Shown here in pieces: positions 8,934-18,259 of a stretch of DNA of 64,000 bases. Position 1 is the stretch's first letter; every line of letters starts with the position of its first letter. The position numbers and the translations under genes were made by a program. The DNA comes from Methyloceanibacter methanicus (GTDB lineage: Bacteria; Pseudomonadota; Alphaproteobacteria; Rhizobiales; Methyloligellaceae). The stretch spans positions 248,001 through 312,000 of the forward strand of contig NZ_LPWG01000010.1 in NCBI RefSeq assembly GCF_001723285.1, read 5' to 3'. The notes beneath the pieces are model-generated. The model did no database searches and was not told the origin of the DNA. It was given only the letters and a program-made list of their open reading frames with translations.

Positions 8934-10327
8934 ATGTCATCGACGGATACGGCCGGTCAGGACCGGCAACGGATTTCACTATTACGCGTCCTGGGCCCCG
9001 CTCACGTTTGGGCCTTGGGCGTGGGCATCGTTCTTGTCGGCGAGTTCATGGGGTGGAACTTCTCCGTGGGCAAAGGCGGCGCCCTGGGTTCTCTGATCGC
9101 CTGCTGGGTCATCGGACTGCTCTATACATGCGTCGCTATGATCGACTCCGAGGTGACCTCCACGGTCGCCGCCGCGGGCGGCCAGTACGCCCAGGCCAAG
9201 CACATTATGGGGCCGCTGATGGCCTTCAACGTCGGGCTTTACCTCGTCATGGCCTACACCATGCTCGAGGCAGCCGACGCGCTCGTCGTGGGCGATCTGC
9301 TCACGTCGGTCGCCGGAGAGATGGGCCATGACGCCCTCGATCCGAGACCGTTCGTGGTGCTCACCATCGCCGCTCTCGCATGGCTGAATTACCGGGGCGT
9401 GCTGATGACGCTCTCGGTCAACTTTGTCATCACCGCGGCGGCATTCCTGTCGATCGTCATCCTGTTCCTTGGCGTGCAGCCGTGGAACCCGGGTGCGATG
9501 CTGCACCACCGCGAGCTGCTGACGGATCTGCCCTACGGCTGGATCGGCGTCATCGCGGCGTTCCAGTTCGGCATCTGGTTTTACCTCGGCATCGAAGGAA
9601 CCTGTCAGGCGGCCGAGGAGGTGCGTTCACCGGCGCGGTCACTGCCCTATGGCACGATGAGCGGCATCATCACGCTGCTGATCGCGGCAACGATGACGTG
9701 GTATGTGGCGACGGGTCTGCTGCCGTGGGAATTCCTCGGTCAGGCCGCGACGCCGCTCTACGACGCGGCTCGTGTCACCGGAAGCACGTCGCTACAGGTC
9801 TTCCTGTTCGTCGGCACGATCTTCTCGGCGATTGCCTCGGCCAACGGCTGCATCAACGATGCGTCGCGCGCCTGGTTCTCAATGGGACGGGACCGGTATA
9901 TGCCGCTGTGGTTCGGTGCCGTGCATCCGCGCTATCGCACACCGTACCGGGCCATTCTTTTCCTTATTCCCATCGCGGTGAGCTTTGCGTTCACGGGACT
10001 GCTCGATCAGGTCATCACCTTCTCGATCCTGTCGGGATTGCTGGGCTACACCTTCATGCCCATCAATGTGTGGATGTTCCGCAAGAAGTGGCCCTTGGGT
10101 ACGATTCGGCGGGGATACGTTCATCCGTACCATCCGTTGCCGGCGCTCGTTCTTCTGGCACTGTGCATCACCACGTACTTTGCGACCTTCCTTGGTTACG
10201 GCACGCAGCTCCTCGCCATGATTTGCTTCTACATCGTCGCGTCGCTGTGGTTCGCCTTCCACCGGTACAAATATGTCCGGCGGGGCGATCAATTCACCAT
10301 GCCGTGGCCCCGGCGCGCGGATACTAA
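8934..10327 (+). CDS. APC-superfamily amino acid/amine permease
   Basis: About 464 residues forming roughly 12 transmembrane helices, with APC-type features: GVGIVLVGEFMGWNFSVGKGG in helix 1 and FYLGIEGTCQAAEEVRSPAR in the helix 6-7 region, the latter resembling ethanolamine/amino acid permeases. The substrate cannot be read from sequence; an amine would fit a methylamine user. As given, the frame runs on without a stop into the downstream universal stress domain (to 10769). A single missing base near 10305-10312 in a CCCCGG run would instead end the permease as ...ARGY at the TAA 10325-10327, right at the next gene's ribosome-binding site. I favour that reading. Confidence 0.8.
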
Positions 10328-10340
10328 GGAGGGGACAATG
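10326..10340 (+). promoter_or_regulatory. Strong ribosome-binding site and ATG inside the apparent permease-Usp fusion
   Basis: AAGGAGGGG at 10326-10334 followed by ATG at 10338. This is one of the best Shine-Dalgarno sequences in the window and is pointless inside a fused protein. It argues that the Usp domain is a separate cistron. Confidence 0.75.
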
Positions 10341-10769
10341 ATAAGAAACATTCTCTGCGCTGCCGATGGGTCGACGGTCTCGGCCAAGGCCGTCGACTAC
10401 GCAATCGAACTGGCGAAGAAACTCCGGGTCCCGCTGACCGTGCTTTCGGTCGAGCTGGTCTCGAGGGAGGACATGGCACAGTCCCCGTTCTGGGACTCCA
10501 AGGTTCTCGAGGCCAGCGCGAGCATCACCCGGACCGAGTTCGAGAACGTCAGTCAAAAGGCGCAATCGGCCGGGCTCGAGAACGTATCCTGCGTCGTGGT
10601 CAGTAGCCGTCATGTGGCCGAGGCGATCGCCGCCTATGCCGAAAGCAACGGCTTCGACCAGATCGTCATGGGATCACACGGTCATACGGGCGTATCGCGT
10701 ATGATCCTCGGCTCAACGGCCTACGCTGTCGTTGCGCGGGCGAACTGTCCCGTCACGATCGTAAGGTAG
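10338..10769 (+). CDS. Universal stress protein (UspA family)
   Basis: 143 residues from ATG 10338, the normal length of a single-domain Usp. It begins with the beta-strand NILCAADGS and ends with the nucleotide-binding signature GSHGHTGVSRMILGSTA and the terminal strand CPVTIV, so it likely binds ATP. In the sequence as given it is in frame with the permease at 8934, producing an apparent 611-residue fusion. The independent ribosome-binding site and full-length domain argue for a separate cytoplasmic protein, perhaps regulating the permease, as Usp proteins often do for neighbouring transporters. Confidence 0.8.
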   Translation: MIRNILCAADGSTVSAKAVDYAIELAKKLRVPLTVLSVELVSREDMAQSPFWDSKVLEASASITRTEFENVSQKAQSAGLENVSCVVVSSRHVAEAIAAYAESNGFDQIVMGSHGHTGVSRMILGSTAYAVVARANCPVTIVR

Positions 10770-10775
10770 GCGTCC

Positions 10776-11465
10776 ATGACGATCCTAGCAGTCATCACGG
10801 CGGTCGCGGGAGTGGCAATCCTTACCTACCGCTACCGCGAACACCGGAATGCAGTCCGTGCACGGCGGGCCGCCTTCTTCGACGACTGCTGGACCGTTCT
10901 CGACGACCCCAAGCTCGCCCTCGATGCGTTCGGCTATCCCTCCTTGTCCGGAACGTACGAGGGCGAGCCCATTCGGGCCGACGTCATCGTCGACTGTATG
11001 GGCCTTCGCAAGCTTCCCTCGCTTTGGCTGCGCGTCACTCTGGCAGCGCCGGTCAGGGTCGGGGCCGTTCTTGACGTGATGATGCGGCCATCGGGAGCAG
11101 AATTCTTCTCTCCATTCAGTACGTTACCGGATTGGTTGGATACGCCGGCCGACTGGCCCGAGCGGGCCGTCATTCGCACGGACGGCCCGGACCGGTTTAC
11201 CGATCCGTGGATCTTCGCTCCTCATGTGCAGTTTCTGGCTGAACCACAGGCGAAAGAGCTGATTGTTTCCCCGAAGGGCGCGCGTATTGTTTGGCAGGCG
11301 GACGAGGCGCAGCGTTCGGACTATCTTCTCCTGCGCCAGGCGCGATTCGATGTGGTGCGGTTCGATCGCGAGAAATTCCGCGAACTCGTGGGCCGGTTGA
11401 TTCACTTGCAGCGGTCGCTGGCCGGCACGCCTGATCGAGAGGAACGCCATGAAGCTGCCGCTTGA
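10776..11465 (+). CDS. Membrane-anchored protein of unknown function
   Basis: 229 residues starting 6 bases after the Usp stop. A single N-terminal transmembrane segment (about residues 3-20) is followed by a soluble domain with a mix of beta and charged helical stretches (for example FFSPFSTLPDWLDTPADWPE). I recognise no family. It overlaps the next gene by 17 bases, which indicates co-translation. Confidence 0.7.
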   Translation: MTILAVITAVAGVAILTYRYREHRNAVRARRAAFFDDCWTVLDDPKLALDAFGYPSLSGTYEGEPIRADVIVDCMGLRKLPSLWLRVTLAAPVRVGAVLDVMMRPSGAEFFSPFSTLPDWLDTPADWPERAVIRTDGPDRFTDPWIFAPHVQFLAEPQAKELIVSPKGARIVWQADEAQRSDYLLLRQARFDVVRFDREKFRELVGRLIHLQRSLAGTPDREERHEAAA

Positions 11466-11784
11466 AATTCAGAAGCGCCCGCTGCCCGAACGGCGGCCGA
11501 TCAACCCCTACATCGTGCTCCTGCTCGCCATCGTGTTGCCCGGGGTTGGGCATGTCGCCGCGGGCATGCCGAGCCGAGGGCTCGTCTTCGTCTTCTTCAT
11601 GCTCTTGTTCGGGTGGATTACGTTTCACTTGACGACGCCCGATCACTCCGTGGTCGGCCGGATCGCGGGCGGTCTGTTCATCTATGCCCTGTCCATTACC
11701 GACGCCTACAAATGGGCGCGGTTCCGCTGGGCGCAGTACGAGGCCGCCGCGCCGGCAAGAGACACAGTCAAGATCGCGCGCTAG
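11449..11784 (+). CDS. Small membrane protein, last gene of the permease operon
   Basis: 111 residues. Two to three hydrophobic segments (about 21-38, 43-62, 67-85) include the motif LPGVGHVAAGMPSRG, reminiscent of the PGxGHxxxG turn in TM2-like domain proteins. Its start lies inside the preceding gene. Function is unknown. With the genes from 8018 on, it completes a compact block of small membrane proteins around one permease. Confidence 0.65.
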   Translation: MKLPLEIQKRPLPERRPINPYIVLLLAIVLPGVGHVAAGMPSRGLVFVFFMLLFGWITFHLTTPDHSVVGRIAGGLFIYALSITDAYKWARFRWAQYEAAAPARDTVKIAR

Positions 11785-11861
11785 AAGCTGCGTGTCGTGC
11801 CGAAGGTCTCGCTTGTCAGCCGACTGGTCTGGATTGGACCGAGCCGTGGCGCCCGTCCGGC

Positions 11862-14800
11862 CTACTCGCCCGGAGCGGGAGACGGCGCAGGCGAGGACGA
11901 TGCCGCGTCCGATGCTTTTCGATAGCCGGCAAGGCGGAACACGAAGATGGACAGCGCCGGCAGGAAGGTAAGCGTCACAATCGCCGTACCTAGAATGCCG
12001 AATAGCACGATCGCCCCCACGCCGCGATAAAGCTCGGTGCCCGCGCCCGGAAGGAACACGAGCGGGGCCAGGCCGCAGATCGTGGTGACCGTCGACATGG
12101 CGATCGGGCGCAGCCGCGATTGCACGGCCTCCATCACCGCCTCCTTGGCATCCATCCCGGCCTCGCGCAGATTGGCGATGGCCCGGTCCACGATCAGGAT
12201 CGGGTTGTTCACCACGGTGCCCATGAGAATGAGGAAGCCGAGCATGGTGATCATGTCGAAGGGCTGGACGAGCGGGTCGAGCCCGAAGCGCGGCAGGATC
12301 GTGCCGACCCAGTTCATCAGCGCGAGTCCCACGAGTCCGCCGGCAACGCCGAGCGGGATCGTTGTCATGATCAGAACCGGGTAGCCCCAATGGGTGAAGA
12401 TGGCGACCAGCAGAAGATAGATGATCACGATCGCCACGAGATAGTTGCCCGCAAGGGCTTCGCGCGTGGCGTCGAGCTGATCGGACGCCCCGGAGATGGT
12501 CATGCTGACCTCGTACGGCACCTCGCCGGACCGCTTCATATGTTGGATGAGTTGGCTTCGGACCATCTCCACGCCCGTCTCGAGCGCGACGCCGTCCGGC
12601 GGAATGATGTTGAGCGTCACCGTTCGCCGTCCGTCGATACGGCGGATCGTGTTCGTGTCCACGGTCTCCCGGATGTCGGCCACCGCGGACAGCGGCACGA
12701 TCGCCCCTTGCGGCGTGTAGACCGGCATCCGCGGGAGCGAGTCCAGCGAGGTGCGGAGCGCATCCTTGCTGTAGAAATAGATGTCGATCTTCTCGTCGCC
12801 GCGGAAGAACTCGCCCACATAGGCGCCGTCGGTCAACGCCGCCACGGTGAAGCCACATCGTCGGACGTCATGCCGAGCTCCGCGGCCCGCTCCCATTTTG
12901 GACGAACCTCGATCAAGGGCTGGGATAGGGTGAGCGTCGCCGGGTCGGCCTGGATACGCGGATTGTCGAAGATCTCACCCGCGCGGCGATAGGCGGTGGC
13001 GGCGACCGCGTAGACCTCCTCCAAGCTCGGTCCGGAGATATCGAGCTCACGCTCCGCGTGCCGCCGTCATTGCTGGTGATGATGGAGCCGCGTGAGACGA
13101 AGCCCTGCATCCCGGGATAGGTCCGGTACCTCTCGCCCACCACCGTCATCAGCTTGTTGATGTCGCTTGGATCGATGGTCTCGCCAATGATGCGAAGGCC
13201 GTCCGCCTCCACCATCAGGAAGGAGTATTTGAGTGCGGGGACTTCCGCCTCGCCGCGATGGAAGCGCTCCGGATCGTCGTTCACGAATGGCATCAGCCAG
13301 GCCTGCAGATCCTCGCCGATCTTCTCCACCGTCTCGAGATTGTATCCGGGCGGTGCATTGAGACGGGCGAACATCTTGGGCTCTTCACCCTCGGGCAGAT
13401 ATTCGGCCGGCGGGGTCAGCAGCAGAATCGTCGCGGCGCTCGCACCCGCGACCCCCAGGATGCACAGGGCGCGCCGAAGCGTCGTCGCCATCAGCCAGCC
13501 CACGCCCCTGACGATAGCGCCATCGGCCGCGTCCACCGCGTGATTGTCTTTCGGCGTCAGGTCGAAATGCGCCGCCGCGGTGGGGACGACCGTGATCGCC
13601 ACGACCATCGAGGCGAGGATGGAGGCAGACACCGCAATGGCGATGTCGGAATAGAGTTGCCCGGCCTCTTCTTGAATGAACACGATCGGAACGAAGACGA
13701 GCACGGTCGTGAGCGTCGAGGCGAGAATCGCGGGCCAGACCTTTCGGACGCCCTCGATCGCGCCTTTGAGACGCCCGAGGCCGCGCCGTCTCTCAAGATC
13801 GATGCTCTCGAGCACGACAATCGTGTTGTCGAGCGTCATGCCGATCGCAAAGGCCACGCCCGCGAGCGAAATCACGTTGATCGTGCGTCCCGCCACGAGC
13901 AGCCCGATAAAGGCGGCAATGGTACAGATCGGGATTCCGAGGATGCCGATCACGGTTGCCTTGGCCGAGCGCAGGAACAGAAACATCACCAGCGTCGCCA
14001 GCACCGCGCCGATGGAAAGATTGGTCCACACATTGCTGATCGAGGCCTGCACATAGGTGACGTCGTCCGCGGTCAGGGTCAGCTCCATGCCGGCGGGAAT
14101 CAGAATCTCGCGATTGATCTCCTCGACCTCCTGCATCACCGCCTCCTTGATGGCAATGACGTTCGAGCCGGCCTCGCGGCGGATCGACAGGAAGATGATG
14201 GGCCGATCGTTCACATAGGCGCGGGTGTAGATCTCGAAATGGCCGAGCCGCACATCGGCCACGTCCGCGAGCCGAATGATGTTGTCGCCGCGCCTGGCGA
14301 TGATGAGATCCTTGAGGTCGTCGGGATCGTCGAAGCGCCCAATCGTGCGCAGGAGATAACGCCGCTTGCCGCTTTCGATTTCGCCACCCGACGTGTCGCG
14401 GTTGCGCGCGGCGACCTCCCGGCGCACATCCGTCAGAGAGATCTTACGTTCGGCGAGCGCCGCGGGGTCGAACAGAATCTGAATCTGCTTCTCGGCGCCG
14501 CCGCCAAGGCGCACGTCCGAGACGTCCTTCACGCTTTCCAGCCGCGCGCGCACGTGGTCGTCGATGAAGTCGCGCATCATGTCCATGTTCAGATGGCGCG
14601 GATTGCCGGGTAGGGGCGACACCCGGAAATACATGAAGGAATTTGCGCTGAACGAACTGGCCCGCACGCGCGGCTGGTCCACATCTTCCGGATAGGAGGG
14701 AACCTGGCTCAGCGCATTGTTGATGCGGATGAGGGTCTCGTTGAGATCGATATTGTACGGGAATTCCAGTTCGATCCGCGCCTCGCCGCTGGAGGAGCGG

Positions 14801-15039
14801 GAGATGATCCGTTCGAGACTGGGAATCGAGCGGAGATATTCCTCCTGCTCGATGATGATCTCCTTCTCCACGTCCTGGGGCGTCGCGCCCGGCCAGCGCG
14901 TATGGACCGTGACCGTGCGCACTTCGAGATCGGGGATCATCTGTACGGGAATGCGGAACGCCGCCACCACGCCGAGCACGCAGACGATGAGCGCCGCCAC
15001 CGTCACCAGGGTTCCGCGTTGGACGATCCGCTCAATCAT
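11862..15039 (-). CDS. RND family (HAE1-type) efflux permease, two frameshifts
   Basis: Inner-membrane proton-driven exporter of roughly 1,060 residues, normal for the family. The N-terminus (MIERIVQRGTLVTVAALIV) has the first helix. The central helices contain GMTLDNTIVVLES, the proton-relay segment, with one Asp where AcrB has two. The second half has the periplasmic domain and the last helices (FLPGAGTELYRGVGAIVLFG). The frame is interrupted near 13050 and again near 12850, each consistent with one missing base; the linking segment EEVYAVAATAYRRAGEIFDN is in a third frame. The adaptor gene follows upstream at 15066. No outer-membrane channel gene is in this window. The substrate is unknown. 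Confidence 0.85.
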
Positions 15040-15065
15040 TGAGAGCCTTTCTCTTCCATTGCGGC

Positions 15066-16187
15066 TTAGCTTGCCAGCCGGACGGCTTGACCTTCGCGCA
15101 GAGATTCGTTGCCACGCACGACGACACGCTCTCCCTCTTCAAGGCCGGAGAGCACCTGGACCAATCCGTCAAAGGCAAGCCCGATCTCGATCCGGCGCTC
15201 GGTGACGCTCATCTTGTCACCATCGTTCTTCAGGATCCAAACGGTGATGCGCCCATCCGGATAACGGATCAGCGCGTCCCGGCTGACCACCACGTCCCGC
15301 CGGCCCGTGTCGAGGTCGACGAGGACGCGCGCCGACATGCCGGGCGTAGGGGATATTCTTGCGCGTGGGCAGGACCCGCAGCGTGAAGGTCCGCGCGTCC
15401 GGATCGCTCACCGGTATCAGCGCCCCTATCTTGGCCGGAATCTCTTCGCCAGGCAGCGTGTCGATCGCGATGGCCACATCGGCACCGTCGCGAAGCTGCG
15501 CGTAGTAGTCCTGCGGCACCGGCGCGTCGACACGGAAATTCTTCATCGCGACAAGCTCGAACACGGCCGTGCCCGGCGTCACCCATTGGCCGACTTCGAC
15601 CATCCGTTTCGAGATCACCCCGTCAAACGGCGCAGCAAGTTGTGACGGTCGAGGAGGACCGCGCGCCGCTTCTGCTCTGCGACGTAGCTGTCATAGGTCG
15701 CGGTGTCGATTTCGACTTCCGCCTGGCGGGCCTCGACTTCGTTTTGCGGTCCGTATTTCCGTTTGGCGAGGCTCTCGGCGATCCCGAGGCGCCGTTTCGC
15801 GTCCTTCACCTCTCCGGCGGCCTGGGCGGCATGTGCTTGGGCCTGCTCGAACGCGGCTTCCTCAAGCTCCGAATCGAGCTCCAGCAGGAGATCGCCCTTT
15901 TTCACGAAAGCGCCGCTGTCGAAATGGACCGTGCTCACGAGCCCCGCCACCAAGGTGGAGATCTGCGAGGCATGGGGCGAGGACACGCTCCCCGACAGTT
16001 CCAGCTTCCGGATCACGGGCGATTTGTGCACCGTCTCGGTCTCGACCGGCGGAACGGGCTGCGCGTCCGCCGGCGCATCGGGATACGCCGCGGCGGCAAC
16101 GCAGACGGCAGCGAGCGCCAGGCTACCGAGGGCATTCCGGCGCAGACCGGAACGGCTGCGGGTCGTGGTCGTCAAGCGCCAGTCCAT
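15066..16187 (-). CDS. RND efflux periplasmic adaptor (membrane fusion protein), two frameshifts
   Basis: Adaptor linking the RND pump to an outer-membrane channel, about 374 residues. It begins with an arginine-rich N-terminus and a hydrophobic signal or anchor (LGSLALAAVCVAAAAYPDAP). It continues with a biotinyl-lipoyl-like strand (SGSVSSPHASQISTLVAGLV), a coiled-coil hairpin (about residues 95-165), and the beta-barrel and membrane-proximal parts (VDAPVPQDYYAQLRDGA; VLVDLDTGRRDVVVSRDAL). The frame breaks near 15641 (one base missing, restoring LDRHQLAAPFDGV) and near 15345 (two bases missing, restoring PYAPGMSARV). The stop is 26 bases before the pump start, indicating one operon. Confidence 0.85.
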
Positions 16188-16437
16188 CGAACTCTCACGG
16201 TTGCGTCGGCGACATGGTAGCCAATGGTAGTCCAGGCCCCCCGCTCAGAACATTACGATGAAGAAAGGTCAAGCGGCCGGGCTTACCGCTTCCACCGCCG
16301 AATTTAGGGGCAGAAGCGGAACGGAGCCAGGATGAGCCGTCCCTATAACCAGGATTTGATCGGCGCGCGGGTCGATGACCAGCCCTCGTGGGCCGCATCG
16401 TTAACTCGACAGCGACGTCATGATGCATCCAGCGCGG

Positions 16438-16899
16438 CTAAGCCGGAAACGAGAGACGGTACCGTACAAAACCGTCCGCTTGCGTGTAGCGGTCGTAGAG
16501 CCGCCGGGCCGTCTCGTTGGTGGCCTTCGTGTGCCAATAGAGCCGGCTCCAACCGTTCTGCTTCGCCCGGGAGACGAGGTCGTCGAGCAGTGCGCGCCCG
16601 ACACCCCGGCCGCGCGCTTGCGGCGCGACGAAGAGATCTTCCAAGTAGCAGCTTGGGGCGCTCGTCCATGTGGAGGGATGAAGGACCGAGACCGTGAAGC
16701 CCAGGACCGTGCCGTCGAGCCGGGCGAGCGTTGCGAACACGGGACTGTCCGGATCGAGGATGCGCGCCCAGGTCTGAGCCGTCACTGCCTCGGGCACGCT
16801 GGCTTCATAGAAGGCCACATAGCCGGACCAGAGATGGCGCCAGGCGGCCTCGTCGCCCGGCTCCGGGTCGCGGATCAGGACTCGTGGGTCCTCCGGCAC
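16438..16899 (-). CDS. GNAT family N-acetyltransferase, coupled to gms
   Basis: 153-residue acetyl-CoA-dependent transferase. The acetyl-CoA pyrophosphate loop is visible as VAPQARGRGVGRALLDDL, and the C-terminal strand ends LYWHTKATNETARRLYDRY. The acceptor is unknown. The GTG start at 16899 shares bases with the gms stop codon (TAGTG), so it is likely translated by coupling to gms. That position suggests a job linked to methylamine or gamma-glutamylmethylamide metabolism, but no such role is established. Confidence 0.8.
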   Translation of the reverse strand: MPEDPRVLIRDPEPGDEAAWRHLWSGYVAFYEASVPEAVTAQTWARILDPDSPVFATLARLDGTVLGFTVSVLHPSTWTSAPSCYLEDLFVAPQARGRGVGRALLDDLVSRAKQNGWSRLYWHTKATNETARRLYDRYTQADGFVRYRLSFPA

Positions 16900-18201
16900 T
16901 AGCAGTCCAGTGTGTTGGCGCGCTCCCAACTCGTCAGCTCCCGCGCGTATTCGTTCCAGTTCTTCATCTTGAGCTTGATGTACGCGTCGATGAGTTCGTC
17001 GCCCAGCTCCCGCCGCAACATTGCCGAAGCGCCGGTGAGCCGGAGTGCGTCGAGCAGATTGAGCGGCAGCTTCTTGACGTTGGAGGGCGCTTTGTGCGGT
17101 TCCGCATACATATCGATGTCGAGCGGGGTGCCAGGGTCGATCTTCTGCGCCACGCCGTCGAGACCGGCGGCGAGAACGGCGGCGGGGTACAGATACGCGT
17201 TCGTCGCACCGTCGGCGAGACGGAATTCGAACCGGCCGCCGCCAGGGACGCGGATCATGTGGGTGCGGTTGTTCCCGGCGAAGGTCACGGTATTCGGCGA
17301 CCATGTGGCCCCCGACGAGGTCGCCGGTGCGTTGATGCGCTTGTAGGAGTTTACTGTCGGGTTCGTAATGGAGCACATGGCGTCGGCATGTTCGATCATG
17401 CCGCCGATGAAGTGATACGCATCCCCCGACAGGCCCATCGCGTCGTCCTCGTTCTCGAAGACGTTCTTGTCGCCCTGCCACATCGAGATATGCATATGGC
17501 AGCCATTGCCGGTCAGGTGGCTGAACGGCTTCGGCATGAATGTCGCGCGCAGCCCGTGCTTCTCGGCAATGGCCTTCACCATGTATTTGAAGAACACCAT
17601 CCGGTCCGCGGTCTTGAGGGCATCGTCGAAGCCCCAGTTCATCTCGAACTGGCCGTTGGCGTCCTCATGGTCGTTCTGATAGGGACCCCAGCCCAGCTCG
17701 AGCATGCAGTCGCAGATCTCTTTCACGACGTCGTAGCGGCGCATCAAGGCGGACTGGTCGTAGCAGGGTTTGGACTGGGTGTCCGTCAGGTCACTGAGCG
17801 CCTCGCCGTCCGCACTGACGAGGAAATATTCGCACTCGACGCCGGTCTTCATGGTGTAACCGGCGTTCTCTGCCTTTTCGAGCATCCGTTTGAGCGCGTT
17901 GCGCGGAGCCTGATCGACAGGCTTGCCGTTCATGACGGGGTCGCCTGCGAGCCAGCCGACTTCGGGTTTCCAGGGCAACTGAATAAGGCTTTCGGGGTCA
18001 GGGATGGCGAGCATGTCCGGGTCGCCGGCGTCATGTCGAGCCAGCTCGCAAATCCGGCAAATCCCGCCCCGTCTTCGGCCATGTCGGTGATCGCGCAAGC
18101 AGGGACCAGCTTGGCCCGCAAGGTGCCGAACAGGTCGACAAACGAGATGAGAAAATACTTGATGCCCCGGTCGCGGCTTCCGCTGCAAGATCGATCGCCA
18201 T
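16899..18201 (-). CDS. gmaS: Gamma-glutamylmethylamide synthetase (glutamine synthetase family), two frameshifts
   Basis: Joins methylamine to glutamate with ATP, the first step of the N-methylglutamate pathway. About 434 residues, as expected. The core contains EYFLVSADGEALSDL, the Mg/glutamate-binding HGLRATFMPKPFSHLTGNG and NRTHMIRVPGGGRFEFRLAD. ATG 18201 is chosen for the GGAAGGGA ahead of it. The N-terminus is split: MAIDLAAEAA, then (after a missing base near 18167) RGIKYFLISFVDLFGTL up to GFASWLDMTP, then (after a missing base near 18035) DPDMLAIPDPESLIQLPWK in the main frame. Assignment as GmaS rather than glutamine synthetase rests on the sequence type and the mgs neighbours. Confidence 0.88.
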
Positions 18202-18223
18202 AGTCGTCCCTTCCTTATGAAAA

Positions 18224-18243
18224 AGGCTCGCGAAGGCGAGCCT
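18224..18243 (-). terminator. Intrinsic terminator-like hairpin between mgsC and gmaS
   Basis: On the minus strand AGGCTCGC-CTTC-GCGAGCCT is followed by TTTTT, just upstream of the gmaS ribosome-binding site. It should reduce read-through from mgsABC into gmaS, or act as an attenuator. Confidence 0.7.
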
Positions 18244-18259
18244 AATGTCTTCAATGAAA

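Noticed and set aside
10338..10769. True permease-Usp fusion protein
   Set aside because: Not excluded, but the internal ribosome-binding site, the full-length Usp and the one-base path to a stop make two genes more likely.
12120..14613. Open frames on the plus strand over the RND gene
   Set aside because: They are antisense to a conserved pump; low complexity His/Asp/Arg-rich translations.
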